A DNA stretch of 64,000 bases from Smittia aterrima (GCA_033063855.1 CP093829.1:878243-942242), one strand, 5' to 3'; positions 1 to 10,997 are shown, counted from the first letter of the stretch. Numbers and translations: made by a program. The notes: generated by a model not told the origin, from the sequence alone.

Positions 1-32
1 GCGATGAAAAGCATGTAAAGCATGTTAATTAG

Positions 33-599
33 AAAGTTTATTGAAACAAGTTTCGCTTCTCGATTTTCTTGACACATTTCGAACCCAATTTTCTTTCGTT
101 GCCGATGAACAGAGTAGTGGCGGATTGTCGGGCTTAGCCGGCATCGATAAAATAGTCGAGGGCAATTCATCATACACTAACGATAGAAATAACTTTAACA
201 AATCAGCGAGTCTGGAATTAATTTTGTCTCCGATCATTCAAAGTCGGCGGTGAGTATGCTTTGACACTAATTTGACGTCGTCCCCACATTAGATGTAAAG
301 GATCTCACTTTGTCGTATTCGAACACAAACATAAACCAATTAATGAAATTAATATTCGCACAAATGCTTTAGCTTTGAGCTTCGCACCATTTGACTAATC
401 TAAATTAGATTTTAATGACTGTAAACAGCTCAATTAATTAGTTTAACCCCAGTTTATGTTCTTGTCGATCATTATTTCTCATTTAAACGACATCCGGAAT
501 CACCAAAAGGAATTTGTCATCGTTAGAGCTCGCACGAATCGATTGACGTTTAAAATTAAAGTTAAACTAATTAAATTTCTTTACAGAGCAAAGCCGTAG
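33..599 (+). CDS. 3' end of an unidentified gene (partial, left edge)
   Basis: Probable last two coding exons of a gene that begins before the window. An open frame runs from about 33 to 249 and ends at a good donor (GTGAGT at 250). It joins in frame to a short exon at 587-599 that follows a pyrimidine-rich acceptor (TTTCTTTACAG) and stops with TAG at 597. A poly(A) signal AATAAA lies at 778-783, which fits a 3' end here. The encoded tail is about 75 residues, Ser/Leu/Asn-rich, with no motif I recognise. The left exon boundary is uncertain: the acceptor is probably an AG at 31-32 or 35-36, since an in-frame stop lies at 26-28. I cannot name the product. Confidence 0.4.
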
Positions 600-783
600 G
601 CGAGATGAGCACTGAGCTCTGACGTTGTCGAGGAGACCACCTTTGAAGTTACTTTTGTGTCTCTATCTCAATCATCAAACAAACATTTCATCAAAAATAA
701 TTTCGATGTTTCATTAAACTTTTTGTACTTTCGTGTTTTTTGTAATTTATTCACTTTGACATCAAATTAAACTTAAAAATAAA

Positions 784-1159
784 GTCGCACTTGAAGGAGA
801 ACACGAAAAGTTTTTTTATTTTCAATTTTATTTTCAGTTGCACAACTCAAAGTTACGGAAGCAATTGAACCAAAAACTTTTTCAATTTTCACTCTTTTGA
901 CAACGAAATTTGTCCGAAAAATGTTTTGTGGTCCAACTCGAAGTCTCGTGTTTACAACTTATCCCCAGAGGCCATCGCTGAAAGGTTTTTCGGCTTCTGA
1001 AGCCATAAAAAGAACATTTAATGCTTTTATTACTTCCGTGATGTGCGTGGCTCGAGAGGAAAATTAGCTGTGGAGAAAAGTTTCATCGAAATTCGCTTCT
1101 TGATTTCGCCATTCTCTTGACAACTTCAAGGAATTTCATTTGAGAAACGTGAACGTTTC
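784..1159. other. Gene-free spacer
   Basis: Spacer between the end of the first gene and the left arm of the inverted duplication. It is AT-rich with scattered homopolymers. I see no open frame with splice sites, no RNA gene and no TATA-type promoter. Confidence 0.5.
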
Positions 1160-1586
1160 ATTCCGAGCTGCGTCGTCAAAGCGACGAGAAAGTAAAAAGT
1201 TTTTATTTCCACCAACGCAAGCAACAACAGAAGCGTCGAATGTCATCGAGTCGAGAAAGAAAACATCGTCGTCGTCGTTAATTCATGAACTTTGGCAATA
1301 AAAACTCTTTTGGCTTATCTCATGCAGGTCAATTAAACTCGGAAAAATCGCAATCGGTGCCTGAAGTCTTTTTGGCATCACAACAGATTTTTCCTTGAAA
1401 GAAAATCTTTAACTTTCCTTTTTTTATTGGATTGAGGGTTATCGTGTTCAAAGTTTGAACTTCAAACATAAATGAGAACCTTTTATTTAAGAGCTAATAA
1501 TAAATTAATCAACTTTTGTAATGTCACCGAATACAACATTTTAAATTTATTTTTCTTGATTTTTTCTGAATGGTGAATAATTCAGT

Positions 1587-1688
1587 AAGCTCAACTATTT
1601 TAATCCTTATGAAATATTTAAGTTCGCCCATCAACACAAAGCCAAAAATTTGAAACAAAATGCAATAAAAATAATTTCTGATGAAAGG
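1587..1688 (+). pseudogene. Fragment of an LRR-BTB gene
   Basis: About 34 codons read in frame as the helical region after the BTB domain of the neighbouring family. It keeps the motif YEIFKFAHQHKA and the following lysine-rich helix. It most resembles the end of the 11360-12760 gene. There is no start, LRR or BTB attached, and it sits just upstream of the intact plus-strand copy. It is best read as a relic of an earlier duplication or unequal exchange. The frame is still open, so it is either young or simply short. Confidence 0.6.
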
Positions 1689-1816
1689 TTGTAACGGCTC
1701 AACTATTTTGAAAATCGTGTATTCCAAAACAAAAGATCAAGAAGATTTGTTTATTCCAAGTTAATCGATCAGAAGCAATTTTACTCAAAATCGAGTATTT
1801 ATTTCATTATCGCGAT

Positions 1817-2926
1817 ATGGAAGTGAACTGTAGATTCTCTGTTGGCGTTAGTACCGGTCAGTACGAGTGCATTGTAGAAGGCGCAGAGATCAAAGAACCA
1901 GGACAAGTGATAAAATCATTCAAAGGAAAACATCTTTCCAGAAAAACTAATGCAGACGTCAAAGAACTTTTTTTCAAAAACGGACCAAATCTTGAATACA
2001 TTCCACTAGATCTAAACAAACATTTTCCCAATTTGGTGTTCTTGAGGTTTTTTAATTGCGGAATTAAAGAAATTTCGAATCAAGACTTGCGAGGACTTGA
2101 AAAGTTGGAATCATTTTGGTTGTCTCATTCCCGATTGACTTCACTGCCGGATGATTTGTTTGTTGACATGCCGAACTTAAAAACTGTTTCATTCTGCGGC
2201 AACAAAATCGAGTCAGCTTCATCAAATCTGTTGAAGCCTCTCGTTGGAAGATCTGATGTTGTTGTATATCTAGTCGGAAACAAAAACATTGATGCTTGGT
2301 ATGACTCACATAATATCGTAGGATCGAGGCACAAATCACTTGAGGAATTGATGAAAGAAATCGACGAGAAATGCAGCAAACCGATTAAATCAAATGACAT
2401 CTCAGCCAAGGACAACAATGAAGTTATCAAGAAGATATGGACATCTGGATGCTTCTCTGATTTCAAGATCATCTCACGCGACAAGGAATTCAATGTTCAC
2501 CGATCAGTTCTTGCTACTACAAGCTCAGAGATGGCTAAAATCTTCGAGGATCACAAAGAAGAAATAGAACTCAAGATCAATGATTTCAGTCCAATTTCTG
2601 TTGAATCCTTGCTCCACTTCCTCTACACAAACGAGATCATTCATGAAGACAACGCAAAGGAGAATATCGCAATCGCACAAAAATTTAAAATCCCAAAGAT
2701 GAAATCTGCTTACGAAGAAATTATTTCCAACAATCTCGACCAGGCCAACGCTTACGAAATATTCATGTTCGCCCATCAACACAAAGCTGAAGAATTGAAG
2801 CAAAAGGCATTCAAAATGATTGGTGAGCAGTTTCCAGATCCTTTGCCTACAAAATTGATGGAAGATCCAGCAAAACTCAAGAAATTAATTGACAATCGCC
2901 GCGAGTACAAGAAGTTGCTTGAATAA
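1817..2926 (+). CDS. LRR-BTB domain protein, copy 1
   Basis: A 369-residue intronless gene. Residues 1-50 form a cap with Cys5 and Cys18. Residues about 58-145 are leucine-rich repeats (for example FPNLVFLRFF, LRGLEKLESFWL, LTSLPDDLF). Residues about 203-305 are a BTB/POZ domain (SDFKII, EFNVHRSVLA, SLLHFLYTNEI), and the last 65 are BACK-like helices. BTB domains usually dimerise or recruit Cullin-3, so a substrate adaptor role is possible but inferred. No signal peptide or membrane segment is visible, so it should be cytosolic or nuclear. The start is the first ATG, placed identically in copy 3. Poly(A) signal at 2997-3002. It lies in the left arm of an inverted duplication and its closest relative here is the minus-strand gene at 13391-14497. 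Expression cannot be judged from sequence. Confidence 0.85.
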   Translation: MEVNCRFSVGVSTGQYECIVEGAEIKEPGQVIKSFKGKHLSRKTNADVKELFFKNGPNLEYIPLDLNKHFPNLVFLRFFNCGIKEISNQDLRGLEKLESFWLSHSRLTSLPDDLFVDMPNLKTVSFCGNKIESASSNLLKPLVGRSDVVVYLVGNKNIDAWYDSHNIVGSRHKSLEELMKEIDEKCSKPIKSNDISAKDNNEVIKKIWTSGCFSDFKIISRDKEFNVHRSVLATTSSEMAKIFEDHKEEIELKINDFSPISVESLLHFLYTNEIIHEDNAKENIAIAQKFKIPKMKSAYEEIISNNLDQANAYEIFMFAHQHKAEELKQKAFKMIGEQFPDPLPTKLMEDPAKLKKLIDNRREYKKLLE

Positions 2927-4065
2927 GGATTCAAAACTTTTACATTAAATATCAAAATGTAATCTTTGTCTCGATGACTCCATTTGAATTTCGTTAATAA
3001 AAAGTTTCTTTATTAAATTAGAATTCTTTATTTGTTGTTCATTGTTGCAAACTTCATTTCAGAAATAGTGGACACTTGTCATGTAAAATTCATCGAAATA
3101 CCATTTTTAAACTTGGAATATGAAGAGAAGCACTTCCTCTAAAGTAGATATCAAATTTTATTGGAAAAATCTACTGGAAGACTTTCAATCAGACGAGGCT
3201 CGCTTGCTTCAAGTTTTCTTTTGAGACTCAAGAAATGTTCGCCTTTGGCTGATTTGCGATCACACAAAGTCAATAACTTGAAATCAACGGCTGCTGCAGG
3301 TTTCGCGCAAATTAAAACAGTTTAACGTGGAAGCTCGAAATTTGCATAATTTGATTGCCCGCGAGTCAAAATGTTGAATGCGAAATTAATCACAAAACTA
3401 AACTCGTAACTATAACGAGGGAGAATCAAGTTTAAATAATCAATGAGTTCTTTAGAAACTAAAGCAAAGTAATCTACAGTCTCACCGGCTTCATCATGTT
3501 TACGAAAGCGATAACTGAGGCTTCTCGTTAAAATATGCAACGACAGGAATTCAATGAACTTTCGCTTCCAACCAGTAAAGCTCAGAAGGAGCAACGAACA
3601 CGAACTAGAACAAATAAATTTCTTGTTCAGCAGAATGAATTAATCATCATTATTCACGATAAATCTCTTCGCCTGTCTCGTCGTTTTCTTTGGGACAAAA
3701 GACGACTGGCGAAGGGAGAACAGCGCAAGGAGCAGAAATAAACTTTTAAACGACATCATAAATTAAGCGATGCAAAGAATTCTATGGAGCGGAATTTGAA
3801 ATTTTTAATTTATTTGTTTAATTCAATTTCCGGAGCCGTATTGCTCTACTTCGCATTCATCATCAAGCCAAAGTGATTTTTCATTCAGATCAACAAGTCG
3901 GAATTTATCGTCTTCACTCGAGTGCTCCGGAATTTTAATTTCTTCAAATGCTCAATTTGTTGCACGGAAAAAAATTTGTTCAATGTCTGAGGATCAACAA
4001 TTATTATGATTTGAATTTCCACGAATTCAAAATGCCAAACCTTTCATGAATGCTTTGAAGGAAAT

Positions 4066-4805
4066 AATTCATGAAATGCCACGATAAGCCGCAAGCGAAA
4101 AGAACCTGCAAGAGATTGGGATCAGAGATGAAATTAATGGCTCGACCGGAACATTTTTCAGACGAACGTTGAAGAGACTCCTTGAATCTTTTCGGCGTCG
4201 AGTGTGTGGAGGAGAAGGAAAATGATAAAAGCATAAATTTCATTGTTTAATTAATAATACATCACGACGACTTTGCAGATCACGAAGTTGGGAATCGCTT
4301 AAAGATAAAGAAACGAGAAAGAAATCCCTCGACGTTGTAATGAGTCAGATTTTGGTTTTAAAATTCGTCAGACGATGGCAAATAACAGGTTTGAAGTGAA
4401 TGAAGGGCGAACGAGAGAACCGAGGACTAAGGAGGAAGAGAAGTAATCATAAAACATAAATTCACGGTCGCGATTGGAAATTCTGATTCATTGTTTCGTT
4501 CTCGAGTTCGAGTTATGACCGATTTTTTTCGGCGGTCGCGTATCTGACTTAAGCGCATTAGCTTCGATCAATCGTCAAACTTATATCTCACTTCGAGCCT
4601 TTCGGAATATTTTTGCTTCTCTTCCCCGTTGAAAATGTGTTCAATTAACAACTCGCGAATTGCGAGAGAGGTCGTGCAAGGATTATCATCAATCAAGTAT
4701 CGATTTTAATTGAAATTTCTGGTTCTCCGCTCCTTTGTTTCCCCACATATGTTGAATCAGACCACCAAAGCCATCGAGATGATTGAAAAGCGGGAAATTC
4801 AGATT
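4066..4805. repeat. Direct repeat, unit 1
   Basis: Near-identical to 6158-6885 in the same orientation, for example at 4072-4140 against 6164-6232 and 4205-4560 against 6270-6640, with few substitutions and small indels. Weaker similarity extends left (about 3635-3665 against 5915-5945). No conserved reading frame explains the match, and no terminal inverted repeats or target-site duplications are evident. It looks like a local segmental duplication or a non-coding repeat family. Confidence 0.8.
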
Positions 4806-5905
4806 GTTTATTATCCGAATTGTGTCATGTGCAATGATTTGCTTCATAGTTGCGACAGATGATTTTCATATGAAAACTGAAGCCTCGATTGAAGTTGTCT
4901 CAAGTACGCATTGAATCATCAATCGCAATGTTGATTTAACCTGTAGAATTGTCACGTTAAAAAAATATTTTCGATGAGTGGAAACGAAAATGTTTTGGAA
5001 GTGGACTCAAATAGTTTGAATGAACTATAAAAATATTTTAATCTATTTAATTTGAAACGAGGGTAAGCTGAGATTGTTCAGAAACTACGTCGACCGAATA
5101 GGAGTCGATTGCATTTTAAAATATTCGCAAATCTCCGAATGTGAACGTTGAACAAATTTGAAGCATGAATGACTTTCATCAACAACTTTTGCATCAATCC
5201 TTAAATTTCCCCTTTTAGATTTCATTTCGTTTTCCCTAGAGCTTTGAGTTAAATTTGCTTTCGAATGTTTTTGATCGCAAACAGTGATTCCTGAGAACAA
5301 TAAATTTTCGGTTCATGAAAGCTTCGCATTTGATAAATGGCAAGCGATACGGGAATAAATTTTTCATCACACAACGATCTGAGTATTCAACGTAGCAGCC
5401 AACAATGATTAATGGAGACTGTAGATTTTGATTATAAATCAGAGCATCGAATTTCATTTCTGTTTGACGAAACTACTGAAAGGTCTGTTCGACTGTGATG
5501 GAGCTTAAAAGAAAAGAGAAATTTTAATTCAGGTTCTCTTTTCGTTTTGATAGTCAATTCAATGGTTACATAAGTTTCGAGCATCGCCCAATCTCGGTTT
5601 CTATTGTTAACTTTGTTTATTTTATGTCAGACGCTGTTTGGCGAATAGGAGTCAAACAAAGAGAGACAAACTCGACAATAAATATTGTTAAAAGCTTCCA
5701 TCAAAGCGAGAGCAAATAGCGAAGGCATTTAAACTGTTAATTGATTGTTCGTGCTTTAATTCGTCGATAGCTGTAATCGATGCTCTCAGCTTTCTTTCGA
5801 AATTATTCAACGAGCGAAGATTCGTTGACCTCGACATAGCTCAGCGTCGGCGAAACATTTCTCAGGAGCAATTCGACATGATTTAAGACAAGAAATTTAT
5901 TTTCC
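4806..5905. other. Gene-free spacer between the direct repeats
   Basis: About 1.1 kb between the two repeat units. Only short accidental open frames are present, none with a recognisable domain, signal peptide or splice-supported structure. I see nothing functional here. Confidence 0.4.
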
Positions 5906-6157
5906 GTACAATCGATGAATTAATCATCATTATTCGCAATAAATCTCTGCGCTTCTTTCTTTGTTTATCGGCAAGAACACGAAAAGGTGAAGCGCATCAT
6001 GTTCGTTGCTTATGACAAAAGATTCTTGAAATCCAAAAGTGCTACCGATGCGGGGCAGAGTCGACTTAATAAATTGTTTATAATTTCTTCCTTTTGTGCA
6101 TTTTCTTGAAATCTCAAAAATTATGATGAGATTCCGAGAATGCTTCGAAGGGGAATT

Positions 6158-6885
6158 TTTCATGAAATGCCACGATAAGCCGCAAGCGAAAAGAACCTGC
6201 AAGAGATTGGGATCAGAGATGAAATTAATGGCTCGTTCGGAACATTCTTTATACGAACTCCTTGAATCTTTTCGGCGTCGAGTGTGTGGAGGAGAAGGAA
6301 AATGATAAAAGCATAAATTTCATTGTTTAATTAATAATACATCACGACGACTTTGCAGATCACGAAGTTGGGAATCGCTTAAAGATAATAAAACGAGAAA
6401 GAAATCCCTCGACGTTGTAATGAGTCAGATTTTGGTTTTAAAATTCGTCAGACGATGGCAAATAACAGGTTTGAAGTGAATGAAGGGCGAACAAGAGAAC
6501 TGAGGACTAAGGAGGAAGAGAAGTAATCATAAAACATAAATTCACGGTCGCGATTGGAAATTCTGATTCATTGTTTCGTTCTCGAGCTCGAGTTATGACC
6601 GATTTTTTTCGGCGGTCGCGTATCTGACTTAAGCGCATTAGCTTCGATCAATTGTCGACACTTTGAGTTTGTCGGAATCTTTTTTCGTTCGCGAAATATT
6701 CTCGTCCACGTTGAAAATGTGTTCAATTAACAACTCGCGGGATCGACAGAGAGAGGTCGGGCAAGGATTATCATCAATCAAGAATCGATTTTAATTGAAA
6801 TTTCTGGTTCTCTCGTCTTTGCTTTGTTTCTCTTGACCACCAAAGCCAAACGAGATGAGTGAAGAGCACGAAATTTTGATTTACT
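6158..6885. repeat. Direct repeat, unit 2
   Basis: Second copy of the 4066-4805 unit, offset by about 2.09 kb. The stretch from the conserved CATGAAATGCCACG onwards is almost unchanged. The far end has diverged more, with small indels around 6645-6760. A plus-strand open frame of about 69 codons at its left end has no recognised domain and is not kept intact in unit 1. Confidence 0.8.
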
Positions 6886-7749
6886 TGTCAAACATTAACA
6901 CTCTTGACCGCTAACAATGAAAACCGCAATGTATTTCCGTTAATCTCTTTAAACAAATCACGTTCTGGATGACTGAAACTCTTTGAATTCTGCTCGGAGC
7001 TTCTTCTTCCAACTTGTCGCTTTCGATAAATTCCAACGAACAGAGCGGATGCGAACGATTCTGCTTCAATTTCCTTTCCTGAGTTGCGAGATGTAATTAA
7101 ACTGGACTCATCCCGACAAAAGTTCTTCTCAGTCGAAGCATAACGACGAGCAAGAAAAAGAAAATAAATAAAACTCTTCGCAAAGTAAACACAAAAATAT
7201 TCAAAGAAACGAACTCCACGTCTTCCGAAAAAGCAATAAAGTCTCAAAAAATGTCAACACAGAACATGAAGATAAATTGAAGGAAAATTAATCCTCGAAT
7301 AATAAATCTTTGTAGGGAAATTGAATGAATTCTTTATTAACTGACTCAACGAATGTGAGTGACAGTTGTTAGAATCGCAATAGACGAAAAGAGAGTTCGC
7401 GAGTTCTTCACGTCAATCATTCCCTTCTCTCGCCTTCGAAGTACTTTGTCGCACATTCTTAGTAAATCTACTTAGGCCGATGAGAAATATTTTCGCTGAA
7501 ATTCAATTGAAATTAAAGAATTTTCATTTAAAAGTTAAACTGTTCAACTCAAATTGAACAATTGCCAACGATGAAATGGCAGCTAACGTCGCTAATTGTT
7601 TTATACTCAACGACACATCAAAGTTTCAATTAAAACTCAAACGATTTCATTCTCCAGTGAACTTAAGAAAGCTCTTTGTTTGAAAATTACAATCAACTCA
7701 GTTAAAGTGAGCTTCAGCGATGCGATAATTTTTAAACTCTCGCTCTTAA
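6886..7749. other. Gene-free spacer upstream of protease 1
   Basis: No recognisable coding exon or RNA gene. A 119-codon minus-strand open frame (6888-7247) has an unlikely composition and no domain. The last part runs into the protease promoter. Confidence 0.4.
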
Positions 7750-7875
7750 CATTGAATCTTATCAAAAGACTTTATCTTAATCTGCGAGCCGATAAGATTT
7801 TTATTTTGATAAGAAAATTGTATAAAATCATCTTTGGCCTCAGGCGAACTCGAAGTATCTTTCGATTTTTGTAAA
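7750..7875 (+). promoter_or_regulatory. Protease 1 promoter: TATA box and four GATA motifs
   Basis: TATAAAA at 7821-7827 predicts a start near 7851 and a 5' UTR of about 25 bases. Upstream are four GATA-factor core motifs on either strand: CTTATCA at 7758, TTATC at 7772, CGATAAG at 7790 and TGATAAG at 7807. The whole block is nearly identical to that in front of protease 2 at 17217-17342. In insects GATA factors drive midgut digestive enzyme genes, so midgut expression is a reasonable inference. Confidence 0.7.
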
Positions 7876-8822
7876 ATGAAGTTGATTTTCGTTGTGTTGG
7901 CTTTGCTGTTTGCTGTGGCATCCTCTGAAGATGCGGGCACAGGTTTCATTGTTGGAGGAGTCGATACAACGATTGAGGAATATCCTTACATGGCTGGAAT
8001 CATGTCTTTGGGGTTAACTTCATGTGGCGGAACAATTATCAACTCAAGAAGCGTTTTGACAGCTGCTCACTGCATTAGCTTCAACTTTGCTCCTGCCACT
8101 TCAGTTTTTGTGGGATCATCTCGAAGACGTGGACAAGGAGGTGTCACTTATCGAGCTATTCGTGTCGTGATTCATCCAGAATATCATTACGTACCCGAAC
8201 CATTCGCTATCGACAACGACGTTGCAGTTATTCGAACAATCAGAGATATTGTTTTTGGGCCGACCGTTCAACCGATTCCGCTGGGAGAGGAATTCGTTCC
8301 ACCAGGTTCGCCAGTTATTTTGACAGGATGGGGACTCGTGGGAGATGTGAGACTACTTTGAAAAATCTACGTCAAATTTTTATTGTTTTTTTTTTTAAAT
8401 AAAAGTCACTCCTTCGAGATCGCCCAGATCAACTCCAGAAGCTTGAAATGATCGCAATTCCGAATCTTCTTTGTGAGCTTTTGCATGTTGGAACTGGAGC
8501 AGAAGGTGTTGTAAGTGACGAAATGTTGTGCGTGCATGCAAATGGAGGGCGTGGCGGATGGTAAGAAAATTCGAATTTAATTGATTTTCATGAAATTATT
8601 CAATTTATTTTATTTGCATTTCGTAGCAATGGGGATTCTGGTGAGTTGATTGAATCTTTCAGTGAATTCTTGAAATCAAAGATTTAATTCCTAGGCGGTC
8701 CGATAACCTGGCAAGGAACTGTCGTTGGAGTTACTTCATGGACTCAGCGACCCTGTGGCGTTGGACCGACAGTCTTCAAACGTGTCTCACATCACGTTCA
8801 ATGGATTAACCAGCAGCTTTAA
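7876..8822 (+). CDS. Secreted chymotrypsin-fold serine protease, paralogue 1
   Basis: Exons 7876-8346, 8406-8560, 8627-8640 and 8695-8822 give 255 residues. A signal peptide (MKLIFVVLALLFAVASS) leads to a short propeptide and the mature N-terminus IVGG. The triad is complete: His in LTAAHC, Asp in DNDVAVI and Ser in GDSGGP. The third exon is only 14 bases and encodes the core of the Ser loop (C-N-G-D-S). The residue six before the catalytic Ser, which sets primary specificity, is Gly and not the Asp of trypsins, so chymotrypsin- or elastase-like cleavage is expected. The residue before IVGG is Phe, so activation is not by a trypsin-type cut. The start is the first ATG after the TATA box. Poly(A) signal at 8939-8944. 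Likely digestive, inferred from promoter and family. Confidence 0.88.
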
Positions 8823-8944
8823 ACGGTTTCTCTAAGTGGAGGTCAATGAATCATTTGGGAAAATTAATTTGGTGAATTACGAAGCAAAAAAAACTCTAGA
8901 AAACACAAATGTCAATCTGTTTCCATCCCAGAACGATCAATAAA

Positions 8945-10044
8945 GCCTTATTCGCCCTTCCGTGAATTGAATTCTAACGGCAAACATAGAAAAGTTCGGC
9001 TGAAACAACATTTTCCGGGACGACAAGAAAGGATAATGAAAATAACAGATAAAAAGTCCATCAGTTACACCTGAGCTAATCGTATCGCCTTTTCCATTTG
9101 CCTCCGATAACAAAATTGTTTCACATCGCCACACAAATCTCTTTCGGGTTCCATTAAAGAGAACGTCGTGTAAATGCTACAAGTCAAAGCCACACGATGT
9201 TGCTTCGAATAAATCAGAAGGAAATCGACCGCAACTGTTACGTTTAAGGACAAAGTTTCTCTGTTTTGTGGCGGTTTGCGTAAATCTGCTGTGAAAGGGG
9301 ACGATAAAGGCAAACTGAAAATGTTCGATAATTTATCGCACTCCGTGCATGAAATCAAATCAAAAGTATTTGCTGACCGAAACATCATTCAATTAACCTC
9401 ATGAATAAAATTATTTTGAGTCGCTATTTTAGCTCTTCAACCCTCGGGGTGAGCCGTCGAATATTTTATGAGATAAACAAATTGCCGTCATCAGCCAACG
9501 AGCCAAACAAATCATTCAAGGCTCAGAAAGTTTAATGCACATTTTATAATGAGATGAATTCATTATATTCAACAAACGCAGTACTAATTTTATATGCCAA
9601 ATCAACTTGATTTAATCAAGTCACAATCAGCTAAATGCCAACGGCTGATTTCGCGATAACTTGGAAGTTTTATTGATGCTTCAATTCTTGGTTTTGAGCT
9701 TAAACTATGATAAATATATTTAAGCTTCCTTAAGCTCTAGTTCGTTTTTAAAACCGCGAATATATTTAATGACTGAGACCACCCATTAGTCACCGCAGAA
9801 ATCAAAAGATCTTTAGCTTAAGATTTAGTGAAATAGATTTTCATTTTAAATTAAAGGGAACTCCGGGAAATAGGAAAAACGTCAACAGACGTCAACGTAT
9901 TTTTCGCTTCACCAAAAGCTCGACTTGCTCAGTTATGAACTTTAGAAAAGCGTTTCTCTGTTTCGTTTCTTTACTAACTCGTTTTGCTCACTAAAAGCTC
10001 GTGATTGAGCAACTACCTTCAGAAGGTCAAAAATTTGATTCCGA
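8945..10044. other. Gene-free spacer upstream of Tpi
   Basis: About 1.1 kb between the protease 1 poly(A) signal and the probable Tpi 5' UTR. Small antisense open frames (for example 9065-9388) carry no known motif. No TATA box was found near the Tpi start, which is usual for a housekeeping gene. Confidence 0.4.
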
Positions 10045-10175
10045 GTAAGTTTTTCTCTTTAGTTTTCCTTCACTTTTACATTGCGATTCTGTAATTCAAA
10101 CAGTAGATCGTCGAGACTAAAGACTGATAATCGATTATAACATAAAATCTCGCTCGTTTCAGTTCGTTTTCACAG
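10045..10175 (+). other. Probable 5' UTR intron of Tpi
   Basis: A consensus donor GTAAGT at 10045 and pyrimidine-preceded acceptors ending at 10162 or 10175 (CGTTTCAG, TTTTCACAG) lie just upstream of the Tpi start codon. Such a leader intron fits a housekeeping gene. It rests on splice consensus alone. Confidence 0.4.
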
Positions 10176-10196
10176 TTAAATCAATAAAGCCAAAAA

Positions 10197-10997
10197 ATGT
10201 CTCGTAAATTCTGCGTTGGAGGAAACTGGAAGATGAATGGCTCGAAAGAGTCCATCACTGAGCTCGCTAAGATTCTCACCACCGGACCATTGGATCCAAA
10301 TGTTGAAGTCATTGTTGGATGCCCAGCAGTTTACATTTCATTCGCCCGTGGAGTTCTTCCAGCTTCAATTCACGTCGCCGGACAGGTGAAATCTTTTAAT
10401 TTGTTGTGCAATCGGCTTCGACTCAATTTCATTTTATTTTAGAACTCTTACAAAGTTAAGTCTGGAGCATTTACTGGTGAGATTTCGCCCGCTATGTTGA
10501 AGGATGTTGGCGCTGACTGGGTCATCATTGGTCACTCGGAACGTCGTCAAATCTTCGGCGAAACCGACGAATTGATTGCTGAGAAAACTGCTTTCGCTCT
10601 CGCTGAAGGTTTGAAGGTCATTGCTTGCATTGGTGAAACTCTTCAAGAACGTGAAGCCGGACAAACTGAAGCTGTCGTCTTCCGTCAAATGAAGGCAATC
10701 GCTGCTCAAGTCAAAGACTGGACCAACGTTGTCGTCGCTTATGAACCAGTTTGGGCTATCGGAACCGGCAAAACCGCCACTCCACAACAAGCACAAGAGG
10801 TTCACGCTGCTTTGAGAAAGTGGCTCGTTGACAACGTCTCCGCTGCTGTCTCAGCTTCCTTGAGAATCCAATATGGAGGCTCAGTCACTGCCGCTAACGC
10901 CCGCGAATTGGCATCACAAGGTGACATCGACGGTTTCCTTGTTGGAGGAGCTTCATTGAAGCCAGAATTCGTTCAGATCGTCAATGCCAAGCAGTAA
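10197..10997 (+). CDS. Tpi: Triosephosphate isomerase
   Basis: Glycolytic enzyme that interconverts dihydroxyacetone phosphate and glyceraldehyde-3-phosphate in the cytosol. Exons 10197-10385 and 10443-10997 join in phase 0 to give 247 residues, the usual length. Diagnostic sites are present: the N-terminal lysine in GGNWKMNG, the electrophile histidine in IIGHSERR, the catalytic glutamate in AYEPVWAIGTGK (followed by the flexible loop 6), and the phosphate-binding YGGSV and GGASL near the C-terminus. Poly(A) signal at 11067-11072. It is the one clear single-copy housekeeping gene between the duplicated protease and LRR-BTB genes. Confidence 0.98.

Larger units (their letters stand above)
1160..3265. 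repeat. Left arm of a large inverted duplication
   Basis: Non-coding DNA at about 1160-1410 (with a run of GTC/GTT triplets near 1268) reappears as the reverse complement at about 15130-15390. The sequence at about 1440-1560 matches 15000-15115 inverted. The gene at 1817 matches the gene at 13391-14497 inverted. The 3' flank at 2990-3260 matches 13050-13310 inverted. Match continues outside the coding region on both sides, so this is a segmental duplication and not two independently placed genes. Arm ends were judged by eye and are approximate. Confidence 0.85.

Noticed and set aside
2064..2803. Antisense frames over LRR-BTB copy 1
   Set aside because: They mirror the sense coding frame, recur in the same way opposite copy 3 and carry no domain.
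6888..7247. 119-codon minus-strand frame in the spacer
   Set aside because: No domain, no splice-linked partner and unlike the coding style of neighbouring genes.
7596..7875. Plus-strand frame running through the protease 1 promoter
   Set aside because: It reads through the GATA/TATA block, which is conserved as promoter DNA with protease 2; the real start is the ATG at 7876.
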